Assembly: GCA_942159475.1 (NCBI GenBank)
Contig: OW804096.1
Span: 132,298,941 to 132,362,940, forward strand
Direction of reading: 5' to 3'
Source of the DNA: Sthenelais limicola
Lineage: Eukaryota; Annelida; Polychaeta; Phyllodocida; Sigalionidae
Length of the DNA: 64,000 nucleotides
Shown here in pieces: positions 1 to 10,678 of the stretch. A program made the translations under genes and the position numbers. Position 1 is the stretch's first letter. Every line of letters begins with the position of its first letter. The notes under the pieces were generated by a model that saw only the letters and a program-made list of their open reading frames with translations, searched no databases and had not been told where the DNA came from.

Positions 1-751
1 TTTGGAAGTCAATCTTGGCCTTTCTTGCTTTCAAGAAATCGACACCTATGATACACTGAAGGGATAAACCCTTCACAACATAAAACCATGCGTTAGTGCG
101 AACTTTTCCAATGTTAATAGACAACAACACCCTTTCATTCGACTTGTGGCGCCCCCCATCGGCTGTGTAAATAACCAAATATGTCTGTACACGGCGCAGC
201 AGCGCCCCTTTTTCCTGCACTACTTGGTTTAACGTATCCGTCGAAATACAACTGATACTAGCTCCCGTGTCCACCAGGCAGCTAATTTTTGCTGAGCCAA
301 CTGTGCAAATTGTTCTGCAGTCTTCCAGTTGGACTGTCACTTTCCCCGCGTCACTGTCCTGTAACACCAGGCGTGAGGAACGATCATCGCCCTCCTTACT
401 ATTAATTATACTGTTTTGTGTCACCTCTTTATGTTTACTTAAGGACATCAACCCATTGTCCTTTTTCTTCTGAAGTTTCAATTCCTGCACCGCTCTATTA
501 TTTTCACGCTGTTCTTTTTTCTTCTCCTGTAATTTCCATCTTCTCCTCTTCTGGTTCCACCTCTTTCTCATTGCTTTTTTCACCTCCTTTTCTCGAAAGG
601 CCATCTCCTGCACCTCCTGAGTTCCTTTCTCTTGACTCATACTTATGTCACTGTCATCTATTGAAACTGAACTTCCGCTTTCATCCTCTCCATCTTCCTC
701 AGATCGATTCTCCCTTTCTGCCGGTATGGCTGGCAACATTCCAACCGGCAT
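1..751 (-). CDS. pol: Pol polyprotein of element A, N-terminal part with aspartic protease (partial)
   Basis: The minus-strand frame is open from 826 to the window edge. The first ATG (751-749) lies two bases after the gag stop. An acidic then strongly basic, Lys/Arg-rich leader of about 150 residues precedes a retropepsin-like domain. The active-site motif VDTGAS is encoded at about 257-274, and a second conserved segment, IIGVDFL, lies near the edge, which is the usual flap-to-C-terminal order of Ty3/gypsy proteases. The reverse transcriptase, RNase H and integrase expected downstream are outside the window. The frame is -1 relative to gag and overlaps it by about 70 bases, so Pol could be made by -1 frameshifting (gag-frame heptamer GAAAAAC at 781-787) or by reinitiation at the adjacent ATG. 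The assignment is firm; how it is expressed is inference. Confidence 0.8.
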   Translation of the reverse strand, partial: MPVGMLPAIPAERENRSEEDGEDESGSSVSIDDSDISMSQEKGTQEVQEMAFREKEVKKAMRKRWNQKRRRWKLQEKKKEQRENNRAVQELKLQKKKDNGLMSLSKHKEVTQNSIINSKEGDDRSSRLVLQDSDAGKVTVQLEDCRTICTVGSAKISCLVDTGASISCISTDTLNQVVQEKGALLRRVQTYLVIYTADGGRHKSNERVLLSINIGKVRTNAWFYVVKGLSLQCIIGVDFLKARKAKIDFQ

Positions 752-753
752 AT

Positions 754-2991
754 CTACTGAAAATTCTGCCGATACACTCCGTTTTTCACCACCCCAGTTG
801 TTTTTGGTGACTGAACGCTTGATCTCTTATTCTTATCTCTCTCCTGGCGTCTCTCTCCCTCACCTCTTCTAGGAGTCCATTCTCTTTCCTGGCGTCTCTC
901 TTCCTCACCTCTTCTAGGAGTCCATTCTCCTTTCTCCTCTACTGGTAGGCTTCTAGCAGGACCGGGGTGTGATCTGACATCACTGGGAGTAACGTCATAA
1001 CCCTTCATTGCCAGAGAAGCTATCATTGATTGAGTAGAACCCACTAGGTGAAGTCTCAGTGCTTTTTCATTTTGCTCGTCCGACAACTCATGTTTTCTGG
1101 CCGCTCTTCTAGCCTCTTCACAAGTGCGAGGAGCCTCTGTCAGGACTCTCTCCGCTAATCCATCCTTTAAACCTGCTATAAAAGCCTTCAGTTTCTCATC
1201 CTCGTGCAGTGATGTCCTTGCCAGCAATACCAGCATGGCGTCTGCATATGTCTCCACACTCTCACCTGTCTCCTGTCGTCGCCGGGAATAGTCATCCTTC
1301 ACCTCACTATACGGCATTTCCTGAAACTTGGTCAAGAATTTACTTTTGATATCTGAGTACGACAGTGTACCCCGTTTTCTAGCTGCAACTGATGCGACTT
1401 GTTGGTAATATGCTTTAGCTGATCCCTCCAATCTACCACCCAGCCCCTGCAGCCAATACATCTCAGGTATGCCCAGGGCACTTGCATAGTCCTCATACTC
1501 TGTCAGGAATTCAGACACATTTCTGGTCGCCGTTGAATGTCGAAAATTTTCAGGCCCCCTAATGAAGTGTCTCATTGCCGCTCCTCCCCCTTCGTTAGAC
1601 TTATCTGACCATCTTCCTGTTTGTGCAGGGGTAAACGCTGGGAGCACATTAGGTAGCCTATACATCTCGGTTATATCCCCGGAATCTTCTGAGCAAATTG
1701 TGCTACTAACACCTATTTTCGTTGCTTGCTGGTTTGCTCTCTGGGGTGTCCGCAGTACGCTATTTTTAGGCTGCTCTACCCCTCCAGCGTTTGTGAGATT
1801 TCTGACCATGTCTGTAAGGTTCTTCCTGTCCTGTTTGTAACGCACAGACGCATCTCTAAATAGGGCACTCTCCTTTTCATGTTCTATTTTCAGCTTATCC
1901 ATCTCTTCTGCTAGCCAGTTTGCCCTTGCTTCCCTTATTTGGTTTTCCTTTTCCATTTCCTCACACCACTCTCTATTTCTGGCCTCTCTCACCTCCTCCA
2001 TTTCGTGTCTTGCTATTTCTGCCCTCTCCCACTCCTCCCGATCGCTTTCTTCCTTCCTATTGGCTCTAGCTCTGGCCCGTCTTTCCTCCTCCAGCTCCCT
2101 TTTCAGCTCCTCCAACTCCTTGTTATGGTTTTCTTTTTCATTCGTCATATATTCGTTTCTCTGTTGTTCTGTTTTTTCCATTTTCTGTTGTGCATTTTTC
2201 CAGTCATTCTGCAGCGTTATAATTATATCCCTATTTCCGTCTTCTGCAGTTTTCACCCTTCGTCGCGCGCCCTCCTCCCATGCTAGTTTTAGTACGTTTA
2301 TCCTAGCTTCGTGCCTATCTTCGGCATCTTTTAACATTTTTTCATTCGTTCGTTCCCAATCATTTCTCATATCCTGGACTGTCCTCAGGGTATCTTCCTC
2401 CGCTGCCTTAAGAGCGGCTTGAGTTCTCTGCAACTCTTTGCTGACAATATCCACGCTTTGCCTGAGCAGCTCCTCTTTGGCCCCTTGCGGGCTTAAGTAG
2501 TCAAAGTCTGGATTATAAGGGAGTGGCACTAATGGCTCTGTGTAATATGGCGGCTTACCAGCGTCCCACGTTACTTCAGGTATTAATGGCACACTAGGGT
2601 CATCACAAAAATCTGCTGCGAATGGATTGTTTCTCTTGGGCCTAGCACCTCCCACTGCTGTACTCTCCGCGCTCAAGTTAGCGTAACTCGGTGGTCCCTG
2701 GACAGAAGAGTCCGGAGATGAATCTTCTGTACTCTCTCTTTCCGTCTTTATCTCCCTATTCACATGAACCCCCACACTAGGTCTTGCGGACGCCTTCATT
2801 CTTGCCAATCTCTTCTCCATTAATTTAGCAAGATTTTTTATTCCATCTTTGATTATGGACACCTTCTCCCTCTCCACTTTGCCGATTCGTTCTGTTGTTT
2901 CAGCAAAGTTCTTTGCACTTTGTGTAATTCGAGCATTGTTCTCCTGTATTTCCTTCACCAAGTCCGCCACTGATGACCCCTGTTTCGACAT
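754..2991 (-). CDS. gag: Gag polyprotein of element A (745 residues)
   Basis: This is an intact single ORF beginning at an ATG about 45 bases after the primer-binding site. Residues 1-60 are helical and charged. Residues about 170-400 form a very long Glu/Arg/Lys-rich coiled coil. Residues about 475-640 match the pattern of the retrotransposon Gag capsid family: a Trp/Leu helix (EMYWLQGLGG), then SDIKSKFLTKFQ, then a segment RRRQETGESVETYADAMLVL. The C-terminus carries a 15-residue tandem duplication (EWTPRRGE at 689 and 704, a 45-bp DNA duplication) and is Arg-rich. No CCHC zinc knuckle is present, so RNA binding presumably relies on the basic tail. The ORF ends with TAG at 754-756, two bases before the pol ATG. 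It is unusually long for a gypsy Gag because of the coiled coil. Confidence 0.85.
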   Translation of the reverse strand: MSKQGSSVADLVKEIQENNARITQSAKNFAETTERIGKVEREKVSIIKDGIKNLAKLMEKRLARMKASARPSVGVHVNREIKTERESTEDSSPDSSVQGPPSYANLSAESTAVGGARPKRNNPFAADFCDDPSVPLIPEVTWDAGKPPYYTEPLVPLPYNPDFDYLSPQGAKEELLRQSVDIVSKELQRTQAALKAAEEDTLRTVQDMRNDWERTNEKMLKDAEDRHEARINVLKLAWEEGARRRVKTAEDGNRDIIITLQNDWKNAQQKMEKTEQQRNEYMTNEKENHNKELEELKRELEEERRARARANRKEESDREEWERAEIARHEMEEVREARNREWCEEMEKENQIREARANWLAEEMDKLKIEHEKESALFRDASVRYKQDRKNLTDMVRNLTNAGGVEQPKNSVLRTPQRANQQATKIGVSSTICSEDSGDITEMYRLPNVLPAFTPAQTGRWSDKSNEGGGAAMRHFIRGPENFRHSTATRNVSEFLTEYEDYASALGIPEMYWLQGLGGRLEGSAKAYYQQVASVAARKRGTLSYSDIKSKFLTKFQEMPYSEVKDDYSRRRQETGESVETYADAMLVLLARTSLHEDEKLKAFIAGLKDGLAERVLTEAPRTCEEARRAARKHELSDEQNEKALRLHLVGSTQSMIASLAMKGYDVTPSDVRSHPGPARSLPVEEKGEWTPRRGEEERRQEREWTPRRGEGERRQERDKNKRSSVQSPKTTGVVKNGVYRQNFQ

Positions 2992-3033
2992 TTATCCAAA
3001 TACTCACCCTCCCCTCTGCACACAATCTCCAAT

Positions 3034-3051
3034 CCCGTGGTTCTCCAACCA
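3034..3051 (-). other. Primer-binding site of element A
   Basis: On the minus strand TGGTTGGAGAACCACGGG starts one base after a terminal CA that would close the 5' LTR at 3053. A TGG beginning complements the CCA end of a tRNA primer. Element B has TGGTGGAGAACAAACTCGG in the same position with the same one-base spacer. The primer tRNA was not identified. Confidence 0.5.
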
Positions 3052-3052
3052 G

Positions 3053-3750
3053 TGTTGCGCGCGTAGCTTCGGATCTTTATGCTATTGGGCGGTGCATCGG
3101 GCCAGGGTGAATATATCTAGCTAGTATTCATATGCATTCGAATATACTCGGACTTCGGGGTATTGCCTCTCATGATGTTTAATATAGAACGTGATATTGT
3201 AGGAGACGATAGGCGATATTGAATAGAGAGTCATGGTGATATATAGTAGCTGTAGGTTTCCGGTATGAACAACACAACACGATGAGTTTTAGTACGCCAC
3301 TACTTGTATATTGTATCTTATCCTGTACATAGATGCTAGGTTGATGTTAGTGTAGACATTGAATCATATGAGATCTTATGAGACTCCTTCCCTGTATTCT
3401 TACGGTTGTTACTGCATGACAATCCGAGATCAGTGTGGTATAATATAATGGTTCTAGCGCACACAGTGCGTCTAGTACATCTTGGTATCTACTGCATATC
3501 TCTCTATATCCCAGTCTATATGAATGTCCCAAGTCTCTCCCGTTCTATGTATCTATTCTTCCCAGTATTCCCCGTATATATACCCAGGGGGGGTGAGTGT
3601 CGGGTATCCGTATTGGTGGACCCTTTATCCTATGATACCTTTCCCTCCCTCTAGCCCCTCCCCTTCCCTTAGCGCATGCCTCAGTAAAAGAAACATGTCC
3701 TATCCTACTACCCACCCTACTGCCCTCTCGTGTTAACCACGGTTACTACA
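3053..3750 (-). repeat. Candidate 5' LTR of element A
   Basis: The interval begins TGTTGCGC and ends GGTTACTACA on the plus strand, giving the TG...CA ends typical of LTRs. On the minus strand it contains a TATATATA element (about 3574-3582) that could be the promoter. Its inner end abuts the primer-binding site. The outer end is a guess because only one LTR is in the window; the length of about 700 bp is therefore uncertain. Confidence 0.35.
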
Positions 3751-4444
3751 CAAGGTAGCTTTAGGGTGCCTGGGTGTAAACATACACATGTGCCGGCACA
3801 TACATCACACACACATGTGTATGATTAGACTAGGCCTATGTGTACAGCAATGAGGAATTTAAACTTGTTAGGAATACATAAATTAGCGCATATATAAACT
3901 GCAATTTTCGTAAATACTGTCTACACATTGGCCGTCGGCAACAGCCGCTTTGAGAAGAGTATGAGTATTAATTACTTCATGACAAAGAGTCTAGTTGACA
4001 ACTGACACTTTTGACATCCCCAAGTCGCTCAGCCTCAAGTCGCTCACCAGTGCCAGAATGAATAAAAGTTTATGGTTAAATGTAAATGAAAGTGTAAATA
4101 AAAAAATATGTTATCTTATTTATTAGGATATCATTAAAATTCAAAGATCTTGTGTAACTTTTTATTGTTAAGGCAATGTCCTGATGGCACTAAAAAAACC
4201 CCACCAGAATACCTTAAAATAACATACCGGTATGTTTAGAAAAAAATTTCTGGGGGGCATGCCCCAAGACCCCCCTAGTGGTGGGTTGGGGCACTAATAC
4301 AGAAAACCTCCCGCATTTCAATCCCCACAACTTGGCAGGTCTGGGGATTGCAAATAGAAAAATGGGATTGCAACCTGTGGGATTCGGGAAATAGGGCTAA
4401 TAAAAAATGGGAAATAGGATTCAAGAGGGGGTCTTCCCTACCCT
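3751..4444. other. Gene-free spacer
   Basis: No coding frame is supported. There is a short CA/TG-rich stretch near 3780-3830, a duplicated AAGTCGCTCA pair near 4020-4046, and a G-run/C-run palindromic remnant (GGGGCATGCCCC) near 4255 of a kind also seen near 13925 and 14605. Confidence 0.6.
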
Positions 4445-5153
4445 GTCTGACATTACGATAGACTTTTCTGACCTGACGATAGACTTTTCTGACATTACGA
4501 TAGACTTTTCTGACCTGACGATTATCGTCGATAGACTTTTCTGACATTACGATAGACTTTTCTGACCTGACGATAGACTTTTCTGACCTGACGATAGACT
4601 TTTCTGACCTGACGATAGACTTTTCTGACCTGACGATAGACTTTTCTGACCTGATGATAGACTTTTCTGACCTGACGATTATCGTCGATAGACTTTTCTG
4701 ACCTGATGATAGACTTTTCTGAGCTGACGATAGACTTTTCTGACCTGACGATTATCGTCGATAGACTTTTCTGACCTGATGATAGACTTTTCTGAGCTGA
4801 CGATAGACTTTTCTGACCTGACGATAGACTTTTCTGACCTGACGATAGACTTTTCTGACCTGACGATTATCGTCGATAGACTTTTCTGACCTGACGATAG
4901 ACTTTTCTGAGCTGACGATAGACTTTTCTGAGCTGACGATAGACTTTTCTGACCTGACGATAGACTTTTCTGACCTGACGATAGACTTTTCTGACCTGAC
5001 GATACTTTGCGATAGACTTTTCTGACCTGACGATAGACTTTTCTGACCTGACGATAGACTTTTCTGACCTGACGATAGACTTTTCTGACCTGACGATACT
5101 TTGCGATAGACTTTTCTGACCTGACGATAGACTTTTCTGACCTGACGATAGAA
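4445..5153. repeat. 21-bp tandem satellite, about 30 units
   Basis: The unit is the 12-base core GACTTTTCTGAC followed by a 9-base tail, usually CTGACGATA. I counted about 30 cores. Variant tails form a higher-order pattern: an ATTATCGTCGATAG junction near 4521, 4679, 4752 and 4866, an ATACTTTGCGATAG junction near 5002 and 5096, and CATTACGATA tails only at the left end. Because 21 is a multiple of three, the array is open in several minus-strand frames (heptapeptides such as VRSEKSI, VRKVYRQ and SSGQKSL). These are a product of the repeat and not evidence of a protein. Confidence 0.95.
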
Positions 5154-8146
5154 ACGCCTGAAAACGGGAGTTTTTTTCATGCAAAATACTAAAAGCGGAA
5201 GTCAAACATAGCTCTAAAATCGGTACCATTTAATAAGGATTTATACTAATAATCTCTGTATATGGCATACATTATTATTATTGTTATTTAATATCACTTT
5301 TAATGTACAAATGCACACATAGAAATGTAAACCCTATACCAACTGATCACATATGGTTAAACAAAAAAATGCAGCAGTCTTTGGCCCTGAAGAAACAAGG
5401 TTTATATATATTATGTATGTTTTGGGTAAAGTAAGCTTAGAAAATAGTCACAGGGCCAAAACTCGTCAAGTCATTCACATGTTAGACTCCCAAACTGGAC
5501 ATTGTAAGGTTGAGTCCCAGAGCAGACAGCCTTTTTATATTTGTTGTCAGATTTTCTTTCAAACTTACACATTAAGGTATTGATGTCATTCGCTTTCGAT
5601 TGGTCAAAGAATTAGAGGGGCCAAGATTAAATTAAGCATTAGCTAGCTTGAATTCTCGGTACCCTTGATAGGCCATATGGTGTGCGAAATTAATAACAGG
5701 TGTATATGACAAGCCTCAGGCTTGCTGTGCTAAGGTGGAAGCTTCCGGTGCGGCTGAACTCTATGCTAACAAACAACAACAACAACAGACATAGCAAACT
5801 TTTCAGGGTCAGAAAACATAAAATAAAGTAATCATCTGGTTTTACATACAACCAGAATGACAGATCTGATCAATTCCTGAGAGAAACTTAATGAATAAAG
5901 CTTCTTTAAAGCTTTAAAAACAACTAGATAAACATAAAGTCTAGGTCGATTATGTACACTGGGGCAGAGAGCGGATGTTATTTTCTCCGCTGGATGACGT
6001 CATATTTGAAACACTAGGTGGCGTGATGCTCAAATTGGCCTAACTGGGGTAATGAGAATTAATGTAACAAATTATAAAATGTATCTTTAGTGAATAGTAC
6101 GGGACTGATAACTAGATACTTAATAACAACACTTGTATATTTTCAGAATAATACCACCATGCATTGTTAGGCTGCGGATGAGTTCCATGGACTCAGTGTG
6201 GTCCTGGATGGCATCAAGGATGCTACAGAATTCTGTACAAATAGGCCTTACAGTCAGTGTTGTCACCAATACAAGGAGAAAGGCTTAATGATGGAGCAAA
6301 AGGTAATACCAAAATTATTGCTAGAAAATTTATATTAACTCATTTAATTTTTATATTAACTTATTTAATTTTCTAAAAGGGACTCTCTTCTTCAACTATT
6401 TTTCTTGGGTTGTTAAGTTATATTATTCATTTACAGACATCTCTGTTCTGGCTGTCAGCTTATTGCTTCTATGATTTGTCTCCTTTAAAGTGCTTCTTTT
6501 TCTCTTCACTTACAGAAATAAGGGATGGGCTGAAGAGGAGAAGGCCAGAATGAGCCACCAAACCACCAACCAACCACCCATCAGATATCAGGAAATGGCA
6601 ACTCCACTTTCCCTCAGTCAGGTCCATCACCACCACCTCAGTCCTACGGTCCCAACTTATGAGTACTTATGGTGTGTAGAGAGATATATAGCAGAGGTGC
6701 CAACTTCTATGAACTCACTGTAGTAACTAAGATTTCAGTGTCTAAATCAATGCTATGATCTGTATAACAAAAGCTACGATTTGGGGCAAATTTAGGGCCA
6801 CCACATGTCCAAGATGTGTGGTTTGTTATCCAAACCATCAATTGTCATTATTTATAACAAGTTTTCTTCAAGTATGCTCATGTTAATGAAAATAGATTCA
6901 AGGGGGAGCATATATAGTGTCATAATTTAATATTCCTTAAATTTTCTACAACCAGCAACATAATCTTATTCAGGCAACTAAAATCGTCCATTTGAACAAA
7001 TGACATTTTGTATTCTAAAGACCTTAATGGTCTTAATAGAGGGATGGTCTCTATAGAGAGGTGGTCTTTATCTGAGGTTCCACTGTATAAGGATGTATAT
7101 ATGTAAGCACATGTTTGGATTTTTCGATGTGTACAGACATCCTTGAGATGTGAGACAATTAGGTGTGATAGGCATGTTATTTATCATAATGATCCCTTTC
7201 ATGACGGAGATGTAATTACTTCTGTTACTCCACTACCGTTCTGTGTGGTGCAGCTTTTCACCACTTACCGCTATCGGTACCGACATCTGCAGTATGGCCG
7301 CTACCTCCGTTCAAAACGGAAGAGGTAATGACGCGCATGCGCCAAAGTCAAAACAGCCAGGGCCCACTTGAAGTGTGTTCGATCCATGGAATCGTGAATA
7401 TTGTGAAAGATATACTGGTTTGATTATACAAATAAAGAGGTTGGTTAGATTTTTTCGATATGCTCCATTTCATTCGATTTCTAAGCCTATGTCATTTGTG
7501 TTTGCCTCGAGAACGTCTCCACGTCTGCCCAGGCTTAACGAAAACATGGCGGCCACGATAGTTGATACGGTACCTACCAGCCAAGAAAATATAACTGCTT
7601 TCTGAACGCTTCGAATGACTTTACACAATAATCATTGCATATGAGGTTGAAAACAAGGTTAGATTAAACGTTCAGGTGTTTATATTCAGTCGATGGTTAA
7701 TCATTACAGCTTCGGTAGTGTCCATGAGCATAGGGGCTCTAATGATCTGAGCTACAGTGGACATAAGTGTCCGGGTAGCAAGGTCCATCACACAGGCAGC
7801 AAGGCCTGCCATGGTGTGTGCAGCGACAAGGCCCGCCAACACAACCGCCTTACCGTAGGTAGTGATGTGCATGCGCATCAGCCAAGTAAAAAGCAAAATG
7901 GCGGCAGAAAGCATGGCTTCCCACGAGATGGAGGTGGTGAAATCGTGATATTTCCACCAAAAGGAATATTGCCACACTTTAATATGTTCATAAACTATAG
8001 TTTGGGATAGTTTATGAAGTTGACATGGCTCATTTATGCAGATTTTATGGATATTATTGTGTCAGCGCCCATTGGTAACATGCGGTAACATGTACGATCG
8101 GTGAAATCGTAAAAGATATACAAATAAAAAGGTTGGTTTCCACTTA
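5154..8146. other. Gene-poor region between the two 21-bp repeat blocks
   Basis: No complete gene is supported. A B-box-like stretch (GGTTGAGTCCC, about 5509-5519) followed by an (AAC)n tail near 5768-5790 may be a tRNA-derived SINE. Two segments, about 7380-7450 and 8095-8142, share a degenerate direct repeat ending in an AAATAAA...GGTTGGTT motif. Two ATGGCGGC words (7547, 7899) sit in GC-richer patches. Otherwise it is plain AT-rich spacer. Confidence 0.5.
6147..6723 (+). other. Possible decayed exon pair
   Basis: A segment 6147-6302 is bounded by TTTTCAG and GTAATA, and within it one frame is open for 44 codons after an early TAG (AADEFHGLSVVLDGI onward, with several Cys). A second segment starts after an acceptor-like CTTACAG at 6515. 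Joined in phase, the frame stops at once (AAATAA), so this is not a working coding pair. It may be the 3' end of an old gene, a non-coding transcript or chance. No protein family was recognised. Confidence 0.2.
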
Positions 8147-8800
8147 ACGATCGACTATTTCCACTTAGCGATCAACTATTTCCACTTTTCGATTGAGTTT
8201 TCTGACTTTACGATTGACTATTCTGACTTTTTGATTGACCATTTTGACTTTTCGATTGACCATTCTGACTTTTCGATTGACTTTTCTGACTTAACAATTG
8301 ACTTTATGATTGACTATATATTTTGACTTTTCTGACTATTTGATTGACTATTGTGACTTTTCGATTGACTTTTCGATTGACATTTCAATTGACTTTTCTG
8401 ACTTCATGATTGACTTTTTGATTGACTATTTCTAAAAGTAAAAAAAGTCAACAATAAAGTCAATCATAAAGTCAGAAAAGTCAATCGGAAAGTCAAAATA
8501 GTTGACTGAAAAGTCAAAAATAGTCAATCAAAAAGTCAGAATTGTCAATCAAAAAGTCAGAAAGTTGAAATAGTCAATCAAAAGAAATGTCAAAATAGTC
8601 AATCGAAAAGTGGAAATAGTCAATCTAAAAGTCAGAAAAGTCAATTGGAAAGTCAAAATAGTCGATCGAAAAGTCAGAATAGTCAATCAAAAAGTCAGAA
8701 TTGAAAAGCAATCAGAAAGTCAAAATAGTCAATCGGAAAATCAAAATAGTCAATCGAAAAAGTCAAAATAGTCAATCAAAAAGTCAGAAAAGTCAATCAC
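8147..8800. repeat. Foldback element made of inverted 21-bp repeats
   Basis: The left half (about 8147-8425) is a tandem array whose best units are GACTTTTCTGAC followed by TTTTCGATT. The right half (about 8440-8800) is the reverse complement (AATCGAAAAGTCAGAAAAGTC). The arms could pair as an imperfect hairpin of roughly 300 bp with its turn near 8430-8445. The 12-base core and the 21-bp period are shared with the satellite at 4445-5153, so the two blocks have a common origin. The units are more diverged than in the first block. Confidence 0.9.
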
Positions 8801-8897
8801 CTTCTCATAGAAATAATGATTCACGCATCTCATGAGTAATTAGTTCAAACTGCAACAGATAATTTACCTCTAAGCCAACTGATACACTGCAACTGTT

Positions 8898-9002
8898 ACA
8901 CTCTGTCCAGCCTCTGTAGAGCGCGGCACCCGCGTACTGGGGTATGTGTCCCTCCTTGAAGTCTCTTTGAAGTCCCAGCTCTTCAGAGGCTGGACAGAGT
9001 GT
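8898..9002. repeat. Small hairpin with 19-bp perfect inverted repeat
   Basis: ACACTCTGTCCAGCCTCTG (8898-8916) recurs as its exact reverse complement at 8984-9002. The 67-bp loop is GC-richer than its surroundings. It could be a tiny MITE or a structured RNA element; neither is proven. Confidence 0.75.
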
Positions 9003-10174
9003 AGACTGGTATCCGACCTACTGGGGACAAGAGTCCCTTTAAAAGAGTGTTAAAATGACAACTGTTTCTTGTAATTTTTATGAATTATTATTCGCCCGTT
9101 TATTGACAAATCTATCCAGATAATATGCTTCCTTGGCCATGTAGACAATGTGGTGTTATCAGACAAAGAACCATTGTTATCAGAATGCATATATTTTCAT
9201 TATAATTATGTACATCTTGGATTTTAGGGTAAAACCCTTTACTTTGCAACAGTTGATTTAATTCCTTCCATTTAAATCGTTATGTTTTCATCAGATTTTT
9301 ATTATTTTTATTCATGTTTCATGTTAATTGGCAGAAAGGGACAATGAAATTATTATATCTATAATATGTTACTGAATATGAAATGAATAAACAATCTGTA
9401 TATAATGTAACCATTGTCTTGTCTTCTTTGCTTCAATTCCGCTCCTATTTATACATATATTCAGCATTGTACAGTACAGTAGTACAGAGATATCACCCCT
9501 GCCGCACCTCACTACATTTGGATGCACACTATTTCCCCCTGCCACCCCCCACTAATTTCCGCACTGATGCATCATGCAGACCTGTGACGTCATGCATGCA
9601 GCTCCCGACGGTGCCGCTCCGTCCTGGCGACGGCGCCGCATGACGGTGCCACGCCGTCCTGGCGACGGCGCCGCATGACGGTGCCATGTGACAGAACCGC
9701 ACCGGCATTCCGTGTTTCCGGATCCGCACCGTCGGCGCACGGAAATCCCACGTGATTCCAGCTAAGAGTGTGGTGTATTCATAACGATCTTCACTATGTT
9801 TACAATTCACACAGCTATGAATGGTCGTACAGAAAAGATGTCTTTACTTTTCCATGGTGACCAGCAATGCACACATGGCTCACCTCGGTTGAATAGAGGA
9901 GAACAAAATTATTGACTTAATATCATCACTGGTGTCAGTTTGATATGTCAAAGGCAGGGTACATACAGTATATGGGGAGGACTGGGATTATGCCATACCT
10001 TCAAGGCAAATGAAGAAATCGGCTAATTTCACTGTAAAACAATATTTAGAAGGGTAGGCTACTGACAGTCAGGAGGGGGGTTGGGGGTGCAGGTGTCCTA
10101 TCGAAAATTGACCCCGTCGAAAACTGACCATGCAGGGTAATCAAAAAGTGACTCCCTCCGTGAAATAGGCATCT
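9003..10174. other. Gene-free stretch with a GC-rich tandem duplication
   Basis: Positions 9607-9690 hold a 35-bp unit (core GGCGACGGCGCCGCATGACG) repeated twice with a partial copy before it. It is a GC island in AT-rich DNA and makes open frames on both strands, none of which looks like a protein. Nothing else is supported. Confidence 0.6.
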
Positions 10175-10678
10175 TTAAGGCCGATTTTCATGCGATTCTC
10201 ACAGAATTGTGTGGAAAAGAGTCCTGTTTGTTTGTTAGTTTTAATTTTATTGTAAGCTCTCATACACATACATGATATTTTCAGCCTATGTCTATGTTTA
10301 CAAAAACGTTACTTTGATATACTCGTAAATTACAACACCAATTAGAAGCAGATCATACACAATTAAGAGTCTACATGTCCATTACGAACATCTACCTTTA
10401 GAATAATCACATACATATGGTTACATAAGTTACATTAATTACATAAGGACCATATAATACAGCATGTTTTGGGGATTTTACATGTAATAAGATAAGAACA
10501 TGATGACAAATTCGTGACGGAAATTTATGATCTGTTATGGGTGAGGCGCCGTGTGCATAATCGGAGAGACCAAAATCTCGGATATTTCTGATTGCTCTCG
10601 TATCAAAATTCATAGTTTGTCCAACAGTTACATATCTTTGAACCTCTGCGGCACAAAATCACATGAGAATCGGCTTAA
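10175..10678. mobile_element. TTAA-flanked MITE
   Basis: TTAA at 10175-10178 and 10675-10678 flank a 496-bp sequence whose ends are inverted repeats: GCCGATTTTCATGCGATT on the left and, reverse-complemented, GCCGATTCTCATGTGATT on the right (two mismatches in 18). TTAA duplication is known for piggyBac and Kolobok superfamilies. It has no transposase frame, so it is non-autonomous. Confidence 0.8.

Larger units (their letters stand above)
1..3750 (-). mobile_element. LTR element A: 5' part of a Ty3/gypsy-type retrotransposon, cut by the window edge
   Basis: Reading on the minus strand, the order is candidate LTR, primer-binding site, gag and pol protease, and the element runs off the left edge, so the rest of pol and the second LTR are not seen. 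The intact 745-codon gag and a pol frame open to the edge suggest a relatively young copy. The Gag has the same general plan as that of element B (long coiled coil, then capsid, no CCHC knuckle), and the primer-binding sites are similar, so A and B are probably distant relatives. The outer LTR border at 3750 is inferred only from a terminal ACA and has no second copy to confirm it. Confidence 0.75.

Noticed and set aside
4275..5229. Minus-strand frames with heptapeptide repeats (VRKVYRQ, SSGQKSL) as genes
   Set aside because: They arise because the 21-bp satellite is open in several frames. There is no non-repeat domain or splice-bounded exon.
9529..9810. Minus-strand 93-codon frame
   Set aside because: It is produced by the 35-bp GC-rich duplication.
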